A stretch of 7,192 nt of DNA from Devosia sp. (GTDB lineage Bacteria > Pseudomonadota > Alphaproteobacteria > Rhizobiales > Devosiaceae): assembly GCA_028290225.1 (NCBI GenBank), contig JAQGKH010000158.1:1-7192 (forward strand), written 5' to 3'. Under the pieces are notes generated by a model. It worked only from the letters and a program-made list of their open reading frames with translations. It was not told the DNA's origin and searched no databases. This document shows positions 1 to 5,504 of the stretch, piece by piece. The first letter of the stretch is position 1. Each line of letters starts with the position of its first letter. The position numbers and the translations under genes were made by a program.

Positions 1-1925
1 CCATGGAGCGTGTCGTTGCCGCCCAGACCCTGGAGCAGGTTCTTGCCGCTGTTGCCCTGGAGCACATTGTCGGCCTGATTGCCGATGGCATCGACATGGG
101 CCGAGAAGGTGAGGGTCAGGTTCTCGATGCCGCTGTAGTTTCTGAGATCGCGGCTGATGGTCGAGGTGATGGTATCGACCCCGCCGGTGTCGGTGAGGGT
201 GTCGTTGGTGGCGCCGGCCAGCACATAGGTATCGTTGCCGAGGCCTCCCTTGAGGATATCGGCTCCGGGGCCGCCATCGAGGATGTTGTCGCCGTCATTG
301 CCAATGAGGACATTGGCCCATTTGTTGCCGGTGGCGTTGATATCAGCGGTACCCGTCAGCGTCAGGTTTTCGATGTCGGGATAATCGTTCAGGTCCCGCC
401 CAATGGTGGAGATGATCGTATCGGTGCCGCCGGCATCGCGGATGGTGTCGAACCGGTCGGCCAGATCATAGATGTCGTTGCCGGCGCTGGGGGGCGGCGT
501 TTCGGTAATGGTGGTGCCCGCGCCGGTGACCGCGGCGGTGCTGATCTGGCCGGTGGCAGTGGTCTGGGTCAGGGTAAAGTCGAAATTGTTGATGAGAAGG
601 CTGCCCGAGCCGGAAAACACTTCCGAGCCCAGCTCGATCGAGGCCAGGTATTCGCTGGTGCTCATGATGCCCAGCTCAACCAGATAAGCCACGATGGCGC
701 CGACGCGCAGCGTGCCCGAGAGGCAGTCGGCATCGGCGACCAGAGCGACATAGGTGCCGCTGCGATAGATATTGGCCGAGAAGGTGCCGTCGGTGTAGCG
801 GCCCACCAGGCTGCCAAACGCATTGGCGCTGCCCTTGTGCACCCAGATCATCAGTTCGGTGGTGACATCGGCGGCGGTGCCATAGGGCTTGCCGGTGAAC
901 CAGATGTCATAGGCGACATTGAAGCCCGACAGATTGCCGGCAATGGCAACATCGTAGTCCACGTCGAAGGCCAGCATGTCGGCCACGCAGGCCGGGAACA
1001 CCCCTGGCGTGACATTGGGATTGAAGCCGCCGCCATGGGGATTGTGGCCGAACGCCACTTCGGGATAGGCGAGCACCGAAGCATAGGGATTGGTGGTGAG
1101 CGGATAGGACCAGCTGAAAGCGGTGGCGCCGGTCAGGTCGGCTTTGCTGAAGGCGCTTTCCAGCAGGTAATCGGTGCCGTGCTTGAGCTGGGATGAGCCC
1201 CAGGTATTGTTGAGCACATACCAGCCATTGCCGTGATAGGCATTGGTGGGATTGCCCATATAGCTGCTGCCGGCGTCGCGCTCGACGCCTTGCAGGAAGT
1301 TAAAATCGGCGGCGCTGAGCGTGGCGCCGTCGATGTCGCGCATCACCAGGATTTCGCCATTGGCAAAGCTGATCTGCACGTCGCTGCCCACCTGCTGGGT
1401 GAGCGCCTGCAATGCGGCAAAGGAGCCAATACCATAGCCTTCAAGGCTGATGGCATCCCAGCCATGCTGGAAGCTGACCACGGCTTCCGAGCCGCTGCCG
1501 GCGACGATGCGGAACACATCGCCCCCCGCCCCGCCCACCAGCACGTCGTCACCCGCGGCTCCATACAAGGTGGCGGCAGTGGCACCGGCCTTGATGATGT
1601 TATCGAGATCGTTGCCGATGCCGACACTGGAGCCGGCGCCCTGGAGGAACAGGTTCTCGACATTGGCGGCGAGCGTGGTGCTGCCCCAAAGATTGGAGAC
1701 GACTGTGTCGGTGCCACCCTCGGCGGCTTCGTCCACGACCGCCGAAGCACTGAAGAGATTGTAGACGTCGTCGCCGCCCAGGCCGCGCAGCGTTTCCTTG
1801 CCGCCGCCAAAGTACACATCATTGCCCTGGCTGCCGGTGCGCAGGCCATTGGCATCGGCGGCGCCGGGCCAGTTGTTGGCCGCGCCAGAAAGTTTGAGCT
1901 CGCGTCCGGTGGCGGTGCGGTACAT
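1..1925 (-). CDS. RTX calcium-binding repeat protein with embedded GH12 glycoside hydrolase domain (3' end beyond window)
   Basis: The 641 codons seen show three parts. Residues about 31-215 are an RTX module, with GLGGDDVYN at 48-56, GAAGDDVLVGGAGGD at 122-136 and a capping segment ending LSAADFNF. Residues about 228-455 match GH12 (endo-beta-1,4-glucanase/xyloglucanase family): NNTWGS at 239-244, YDIWF at 339-343, TTELMIW at 355-361, and SIELGSEVFSGSG at 429-441. From family knowledge E357 is the likely nucleophile and E435 the acid/base, 78 residues apart. Residues about 480-641 are further RTX repeats (DGGPGADILKGGLGNDTYVL at 549-568), still running at the window edge. There is no N-terminal signal peptide, as expected of type I secretion substrates, whose signal is C-terminal (off window). 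The ATG is chosen because GGGAG lies 7 bases upstream; an in-frame GTG at 1958 is an alternative and stops lie just beyond it. The gene is divergent from an exopolysaccharide operon, suggesting polymer trimming, but a plant-glucan target is equally possible. The fold call is firm; the substrate is not known. Confidence 0.88.
   Translation of the reverse strand, partial: MYRTATGRELKLSGAANNWPGAADANGLRTGSQGNDVYFGGGKETLRGLGGDDVYNLFSASAVVDEAAEGGTDTVVSNLWGSTTLAANVENLFLQGAGSSVGIGNDLDNIIKAGATAATLYGAAGDDVLVGGAGGDVFRIVAGSGSEAVVSFQHGWDAISLEGYGIGSFAALQALTQQVGSDVQISFANGEILVMRDIDGATLSAADFNFLQGVERDAGSSYMGNPTNAYHGNGWYVLNNTWGSSQLKHGTDYLLESAFSKADLTGATAFSWSYPLTTNPYASVLAYPEVAFGHNPHGGGFNPNVTPGVFPACVADMLAFDVDYDVAIAGNLSGFNVAYDIWFTGKPYGTAADVTTELMIWVHKGSANAFGSLVGRYTDGTFSANIYRSGTYVALVADADCLSGTLRVGAIVAYLVELGIMSTSEYLASIELGSEVFSGSGSLLINNFDFTLTQTTATGQISTAAVTGAGTTITETPPPSAGNDIYDLADRFDTIRDAGGTDTIISTIGRDLNDYPDIENLTLTGTADINATGNKWANVLIGNDGDNILDGGPGADILKGGLGNDTYVLAGATNDTLTDTGGVDTITSTISRDLRNYSGIENLTLTFSAHVDAIGNQADNVLQGNSGKNLLQGLGGNDTLH
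3..431 (-). repeat. Two tandem copies of an 82-residue RTX repeat unit
   Basis: Downstream of the GH12 domain the protein holds a long repeat with an 82-residue period. Residues 499-569 and 581-641 align without gaps: GGxDTIxSTIxRDL, then xIENLTLT (IENL at 518-521 and 600-603), then the GN-rich Ca-binding turns. The second copy runs into the left window edge. A diverged third copy, with VENL at 89-92, lies N-terminal to the catalytic domain at about 1506-1718. This is the repeat style of secreted hemolysin-type calcium-binding proteins. Confidence 0.75.
561..1244 (-). other. GH12 catalytic domain within the RTX protein
   Basis: This domain spans residues about 228-455 of the RTX protein. It opens with an aromatic-rich strand ending in NNTWGS and continues with FSWSYPL (270-276). 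It then carries the YDIWF...TTELMIW strand, whose Glu357 codon is at 855-857, and closes with GSEVFSGSGSL, whose Glu435 codon is at 621-623. Both catalytic carboxylates known from the family are present, so the domain looks active. The order and spacing of motifs fit the beta-jelly-roll GH12 fold. Substrate (cellulose, xyloglucan, mixed-linkage glucan or the cell's own polymer) cannot be read from sequence. Confidence 0.8.
1506..1718 (-). repeat. Diverged N-terminal copy of the RTX repeat unit
   Basis: Residues 70-140 repeat the pattern of the C-terminal units. GGTDTVVS is followed 19 residues after its first glycine by VENL, the same spacing as in the two downstream copies. Glycine/aspartate Ca-binding turns follow (GAAGDDVLVGGAGGD). 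The repeat therefore flanks the GH12 domain on both sides. Confidence 0.6.
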
Positions 1926-1932
1926 CAGCAAG

Positions 1933-1937
1933 CTCCC
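1933..1937 (-). promoter_or_regulatory. Ribosome binding site of the RTX-GH12 gene
   Basis: GGGAG on the minus strand, 7 bases before the ATG at 1925. It supports this start over the in-frame GTG at 1958 and TTG at 1931. Confidence 0.6.
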
Positions 1938-2008
1938 GCCGAATGAGTGACGATGCACACCGGCAGTGCCGCGGATTGCGCATAAACCCTATCAGCAATC
2001 ACCCGGGG

Positions 2009-2026
2009 ACGGCTCAGGGGAGCCGT
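2009..2026. repeat. Perfect inverted repeat, 7-bp stem, 4-base loop
   Basis: ACGGCTC and GAGCCGT flank the loop AGGG. It lies 84 bases upstream of the RTX-GH12 start, and the palindrome GCTAGC follows at 2027-2032. It could form a hairpin in the 5' leader of the RTX transcript or be a protein-binding site. No T-run follows on the plus strand, so a classical terminator is unlikely. Confidence 0.5.
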
Positions 2027-2158
2027 GCTAGCTTCCCCGCCGTGGCAGGCGCCGGCCCGGCGTGCCCGGGCTCTAAGCTGGATTGAGTGCTGGGTGAAAG
2101 ACATAGAAGCCTCCGTGCTGGAGACATGAATAACAGGCATGTATGAGGCCTGCTTTCA

Positions 2159-2172
2159 TTGGAGTACTCAAA
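2159..2172. promoter_or_regulatory. Near-palindrome, candidate operator
   Basis: A perfect 8-bp palindrome GAGTACTC (2162-2169) extends to a 14-base near-palindrome with 12 of 14 positions symmetric. It directly abuts the candidate -35 box at 2173, a usual place for a regulator site. No regulator is assigned. Short palindromes also occur by chance. Confidence 0.3.
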
Positions 2173-2201
2173 TTGTCAGCCGCATCTATACTGTTCATTA
2201 T
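2173..2201 (+). promoter_or_regulatory. Candidate sigma-70-type promoter of the polysaccharide operon
   Basis: TTGTCA (2173-2178) and CATTAT (2196-2201) are separated by 17 bases; they match the consensus boxes at 5 of 6 and 4 of 6 positions. They lie in the AT-richer part of the intergenic region, about 115 bases before the GT4 start. TATACT at 2187-2192 is an alternative -10 box but has only a weak -35 box at the right distance. Confidence 0.35.
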
Positions 2202-2306
2202 CCCTGATGGATTCAAAACGTGATGCATTGCTGTCGCCGCCCCTCCGCTCAGGAGCGAAAAAGCAGATCTGCCGCTGACTACGCGCTTATCCGTCCGTCT
2301 TTTCAC

Positions 2307-2312
2307 GGGGGG
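2307..2312 (+). promoter_or_regulatory. Ribosome binding site supporting the GTG start of the GT4 gene
   Basis: A run of six G residues ends 4 bases before the GTG at 2317. The in-frame ATG at 2332 has only a weak AAAG upstream, so the GTG is preferred. Confidence 0.4.
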
Positions 2313-2316
2313 CGCA

Positions 2317-3495
2317 GTGCCAGCTAAAGCGATGAAGTCGGGTGCGCCAGGCAAGGGTGGCGTGATGTTCCTCAGTGCGCATGACACGCGCGGGGGCACC
2401 ACCAACTATATCGGGACGCTGCGCGACCACTTGGTGCGTCTTGGCCTGCCATGCCGGCGCGTGGCGCTCTACAAGGCCTTTATCTCCGAAACTCTTGCCT
2501 ATGACGATGTGCTGCTGCCCCAGCAGAAGCTGTCGCTGCCACAATATCTCAGCGCCATGGTGAAGTTTATCGCCCATGTGCGGCGGGAGCGGCCCCAAGC
2601 CGTGCTGGCCGTGATGCCGCTGGCCGGCGTGGCCGCGGGCCTGGCTGGACTGGTGACCGGCACCCCGGCCATCAACACCCATCACAGCCCCTACGACAAG
2701 AATGGGCGGCTGGTGCGGCTGCTCGACAAGCTGGTGGGCACGCTGGGGGGCTATCGGCAGATCGTGTGCGTGTCGCAGGCGGTGGCCGACAGCTATGCGC
2801 GTCACCCCAAGGCGTATCGCGATCGCTTGCTGGTGATCCCCAATGGGGTGCCGCACATTGCCGCCAATGCCGACCGGGCCCAAACCTTCGCCAAGCTGGG
2901 GCTGCCGCCATCGCTGCCGGTGGTGTTCATGGCGGGCCGGCTGGCGCCGCAGAAAAACGTGCTCATTGCCGTGGAGGCCGTTGCCAAGGTCGAAGGCGTT
3001 GTTCTGGCCATGTCGGGCGATGGTCCCCTGCGCGGGGAACTGCTGGCGCTGGCTCAACAACGGGGCATCAGCGAGCGGGTGCATCTGCTGGGCCAGATCG
3101 ACCGGCAGGACCTGGTGAACCTGATGTTCAGTTGCGACGCCTTCATGCAGATCAGCCGCTTCGAAGGGCAGAGCATGGCGTTGCTGGAAGCGGCTTATGC
3201 GGGTGCTGCCCCCATTGTCAGCAATATCCCTGTGCAGCGCGAAGTGATTACCACCCCTTCGGGACAGCTTGCCGGGATCGCTTGTGACCCACAGGACCCC
3301 GCCGATGTGGCCCGGGCCATCGCCGCTCTGGTGCTGGATCCACAGCACCGGGACCAGGTTCGCGCCAATCTGAAAGAACTGCGGCCGTTTGTGCGCACTG
3401 AAAGGCAGATGCTCGAGGATTACGAGCAACTGCTGCGCCCGCTGGTGGCCGGCGCGGAGGGGGCGGCCGGCATGGCGAGCCGGTCAGCGGCATGA
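2317..3495 (+). CDS. Glycosyltransferase family 4 (GT-B fold), polysaccharide biosynthesis
   Basis: This 392-residue retaining glycosyltransferase transfers a sugar from a nucleotide-sugar donor to a growing lipid-linked repeat unit at the cytoplasmic face (family role). Visible signs are the N-terminal strand and glycine loop SAHDTRGGTTNYIGTL (20-35), CVSQAV (151-156) and IPNGV (174-178) at the domain junction. The C-terminal donor-binding half has MAGRLAPQKNV (205-215; R208 and K213 are the likely phosphate contacts) and the EX7E motif E283/E291 in SRFEGQSMALLEA. Length is normal for GT4. The GTG start has a G-rich ribosome site; ATG at 2332 or 2365 could also serve. It is the first gene of a rightward operon, and its TGA overlaps the next gene's ATG by 4 bases. 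Sugar specificity cannot be told; the protein is soluble or membrane-associated with no clear transmembrane segment. Confidence 0.9.
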   Translation: MPAKAMKSGAPGKGGVMFLSAHDTRGGTTNYIGTLRDHLVRLGLPCRRVALYKAFISETLAYDDVLLPQQKLSLPQYLSAMVKFIAHVRRERPQAVLAVMPLAGVAAGLAGLVTGTPAINTHHSPYDKNGRLVRLLDKLVGTLGGYRQIVCVSQAVADSYARHPKAYRDRLLVIPNGVPHIAANADRAQTFAKLGLPPSLPVVFMAGRLAPQKNVLIAVEAVAKVEGVVLAMSGDGPLRGELLALAQQRGISERVHLLGQIDRQDLVNLMFSCDAFMQISRFEGQSMALLEAAYAGAAPIVSNIPVQREVITTPSGQLAGIACDPQDPADVARAIAALVLDPQHRDQVRANLKELRPFVRTERQMLEDYEQLLRPLVAGAEGAAGMASRSAA

Positions 3496-3953
3496 GCGGG
3501 GCTGGGACGCGCAAGACGCTGCTGGCGGTGTCATCGGGTGGCGGCCACTGGGAACAGCTGCAGCTGCTGCGGGAGGGTTTTGCTCCATTCCACGTCATTT
3601 ACGCCAGCACCATTGCCGGCATTGGCCGGGCGAGCGGGGTCGAGAGCCTGCAACTGCCCGATGTGAACCGCAACCAGCCCCTGCGCGCCCTCGGGGCGTT
3701 CTGGAAAGCGCTGTTGCTGGTGCGCAAGGTCAAGCCCGAAGTCGTGGTCAGCACCGGGGCGGCGCCGGGCCTGCTGGTGCTGCTTGCCGGGCGGCTGCTG
3801 GGCGCCCGGACCGTGTGGATCGACAGCGTCGCCAATGCCGAACAATTGTCGATGAGCGGCAAGCTGGCGCGGTTGTTCGTTGATCTGCATTGCACGCAAT
3901 GGGAACATCTGGCCGACGGCACCCGCACTCGATTTCTGGGGCGGGTGCTATGA
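3492..3953 (+). CDS. Alg14/PssD-like glycosyltransferase subunit (membrane/acceptor-binding half)
   Basis: This 153-residue protein matches the Alg14/PssD/EpsE family, the N-terminal half of a GT28-type enzyme that works only with an Alg13-like partner. Signs: SSGGGHWEQL (14-23) after the first strand, STGAAPG (87-93), WIDSVANAEQLSMSGKLA (109-126) and TQWEHL (135-140). In relatives this subunit anchors the pair at the membrane and binds the lipid acceptor; Rhizobium PssD/PssE adds beta-1,4-glucuronic acid and Cps14F/G of pneumococcus adds galactose. Translation is probably coupled both ways: ATGA overlaps join it to the GT4 gene before it and the partner gene after it. Length is complete for the family. 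The donor sugar is not determined. Confidence 0.88.
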   Translation: MSGAGTRKTLLAVSSGGGHWEQLQLLREGFAPFHVIYASTIAGIGRASGVESLQLPDVNRNQPLRALGAFWKALLLVRKVKPEVVVSTGAAPGLLVLLAGRLLGARTVWIDSVANAEQLSMSGKLARLFVDLHCTQWEHLADGTRTRFLGRVL

Positions 3954-4432
3954 TCCTCGTGACCGTTGGCACGCAATTGCCGTTCGATCGATTGATCGCC
4001 GCCATGGACGCGCTGGCCCCGCGCCTCGGAGAGCCGGTGTTCGCGCAGGTTGGACTCTCCCCTTATCAGCCCAAGAACATCGAATGGGCGCGTAACCTGG
4101 CGCCCGCGGAATTTGCCGAACGATTTGCCCAGGCCAGCACCATTGTCGCCCATGCGGGGATCGGCACCGTGCTGACGGCGCAGCGCTGGCGCAAGCCGAT
4201 CATCCTGGTGCCGCGTCGGGCAAGCCTGGGCGAGCATCGCAACGAGCACCAGCTGGCCACTTGCGCGCAGCTCAAGGGCAAGCGCGGCATCTATGTGGCC
4301 GAGGAGGTCAGCGAATTGGAGGACCTGCTCAACCGACCCCTGCTGTCGGCCAGCGCCGAGGACGACCAGGGCAGCCGACAGCAATTCACCGCGGCGCTAA
4401 GCGCGCAATTGAGCAAGTGGAGCCGTGATTGA
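3950..4432 (+). CDS. Alg13/PssE-like glycosyltransferase subunit (donor-binding half)
   Basis: This 160-residue protein is the partner of the preceding subunit and corresponds to the C-terminal GT28 domain, which binds the nucleotide sugar. Signs: VTVGTQLPFDRL (4-15), the glycine loop VAHAGIGT (66-73), and PRRASLGEHRNEHQ (88-101), where family members have a conserved E-x-R-N-x-H-Q-like donor site. The frame is open upstream to 3890, but the ATG at 3950 is chosen because the family starts with this first beta strand, a GGGGCGGG ribosome site lies 5 bases before it, and it forms an ATGA overlap with the upstream stop. Together the two subunits should make one active transferase at the inner membrane. 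A glucuronosyl activity like PssDE is possible but not provable here. Confidence 0.88.
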   Translation: MILVTVGTQLPFDRLIAAMDALAPRLGEPVFAQVGLSPYQPKNIEWARNLAPAEFAERFAQASTIVAHAGIGTVLTAQRWRKPIILVPRRASLGEHRNEHQLATCAQLKGKRGIYVAEEVSELEDLLNRPLLSASAEDDQGSRQQFTAALSAQLSKWSRD

Positions 4433-5504
4433 CCGTGTTGAAGGGTGGCGGGGGACTGGTTTGAACAGGCTGGCCGGAATTCAATGGGGCCGCGGGGCCG
4501 CGGCGATGCTGGTGGTGTTGTGCCACGCCGTTGCCCACCCGTTTGCCGCCGCTCCCGACATCGCCCACCTGATGGGCCGGGTCGGGGTGACGCTGTTTTT
4601 CGTGATCAGCGGCTTTATCATGGTGGCGACCACCAGCCGAGGCGATGGGCGGTTCGATCCGTTGCTGTTCATGCGCAAGCGCATCACCCGGGTCGTGCCC
4701 CTGTATTATACCGTGACCTTGCTGGTGCTGTTCCTGACACTGGTAACACCGGCCATTTTCAAGAGCACGCCGTTCGACCTCAAGCATGTGGTCACCTCGT
4801 TGCTGTTTATTCCCAGCTACACGCCCGATACCGGCGAGATCGAGCCGTTCTACAAGCTGGGGTGGACGCTCAACTACGAGATGTTCTTTTACGTGGTGTT
4901 CGCATCATTGTTCTGGATGCGAACGCGGGCGCGCACCATCACCATCGTCGTGCTGTTTAGCGCGCTGTTCCTCCTAGGGCTGGTGGTGCGGTTCGAGAAC
5001 CCGGCCTGGACGCTGTATACGCGCACCGATGTGCTGGCTTTTGCGGCGGGTGCGGTGGTCGGGACGGTCAAGCCGGCGGGGGGCTGGCGCATGCCGGCTC
5101 CGGTGCAGGTGGCTATTCTGGCGGGCGCTGTGCTTGGGCTGGTGCTGCTGGCCTGGGGGTATGGCCCTATTCGCACCAGTGCCCTGGCGCAGATCGCCGC
5201 CACCGCCATCTGCACCGCGATCGTGGCGGTGCTGGCCTGCCACGGACAAGAGCGGCCGGGGCCGGTGGCGGGCATTGCCACCTTGCTGGGCAATGCGTCC
5301 TACGCGATCTACCTGTTCCACATGTTTGCCGTGGGCGGCACCTGGTGGCTGGTGGGCCGGGTGATCGGGCGGGTGGATGGACCCACTTATGCCCTGGTGG
5401 TGACCACGGCATCAGTGGGTGCCGTCGTGCTGGGGATTGGCGCCTATCGGTATCTTGAAGGGCCGATGGCACGGGCCGTCCATGTGCGGCCAGCCGTGGC
5501 ATAA
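4425..5504 (+). CDS. Acyltransferase family 3 membrane protein, ExoZ-like, polysaccharide O-acylation
   Basis: This integral membrane protein of 359 residues has about ten hydrophobic segments and belongs to acyltransferase family 3, which transfers acetyl or similar groups to sugars. Family signs: IQWGRGAAAMLVVLCHAV (19-36) with the conserved His34, FFVISGFIM (58-66), KRITRVVPLYY (85-95), GWTLNYEMFFYV (146-157), LGNASYAIYLFH (288-299) and YRYLEGPMAR (341-350). The nearest named model is ExoZ, which acetylates succinoglycan; the acyl group and target sugar here are inferred only. The start is uncertain: GTG at 4425 overlaps the upstream gene by 8 bases with GGAG very close, while an in-frame TTG at 4461 has a run of Gs 6 bases before it and fits the family N-terminus better. 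It ends the operon, and its last 61 bases overlap the opposing polymerase gene. Confidence 0.87.
   Translation: MIDRVEGWRGTGLNRLAGIQWGRGAAAMLVVLCHAVAHPFAAAPDIAHLMGRVGVTLFFVISGFIMVATTSRGDGRFDPLLFMRKRITRVVPLYYTVTLLVLFLTLVTPAIFKSTPFDLKHVVTSLLFIPSYTPDTGEIEPFYKLGWTLNYEMFFYVVFASLFWMRTRARTITIVVLFSALFLLGLVVRFENPAWTLYTRTDVLAFAAGAVVGTVKPAGGWRMPAPVQVAILAGAVLGLVLLAWGYGPIRTSALAQIAATAICTAIVAVLACHGQERPGPVAGIATLLGNASYAIYLFHMFAVGGTWWLVGRVIGRVDGPTYALVVTTASVGAVVLGIGAYRYLEGPMARAVHVRPAVA

Larger units (their letters stand above)
1926..2316. other. Divergent intergenic regulatory region
   Basis: This 391-base stretch separates the leftward RTX-GH12 gene from the rightward glycosyltransferase operon. No convincing gene is seen in it. 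Its left half is very GC-rich with short inverted repeats. Its middle (about 2120-2230) is noticeably richer in A and T and holds the best promoter-like sequence. It is long for this otherwise tightly packed locus, so it probably carries control sites for both directions. No clear promoter for the leftward gene was found. Confidence 0.6.

Noticed and set aside
3..1196. Long plus-strand open frame (397 codons), and a similar one at 1233-1946, opposite the RTX-GH12 gene
   Set aside because: The translations are low-complexity Gly/Ala/Val-rich with no family motifs. The minus strand gives clear RTX and GH12 motifs, so these are antisense shadows of a repetitive GC-rich gene.
1925..2140. Small minus-strand frame (71 codons) in the intergenic region, and a longer one at 2073-2405
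   Set aside because: There is no ribosome site, no motif and an Arg/Ala/Ser-rich composition. The second also runs antisense into the GT4 start.
2134..2152. Short inverted repeat CAGGC/GCCTG with a 9-base loop
   Set aside because: A 5-bp stem is too short to distinguish from chance in GC-rich DNA, and no T-run follows.
2287..3429. Long minus-strand open frame (380 codons) opposite the GT4 gene
   Set aside because: The protein is rich in His, Gln and Arg and has no recognisable motif, as expected from the antisense of GC-rich coding DNA. The plus strand has full GT4 motifs.
3599..4384. Minus-strand open frame across the Alg14-like and Alg13-like genes
   Set aside because: It spans two well-supported plus-strand genes and shows no domain of its own.
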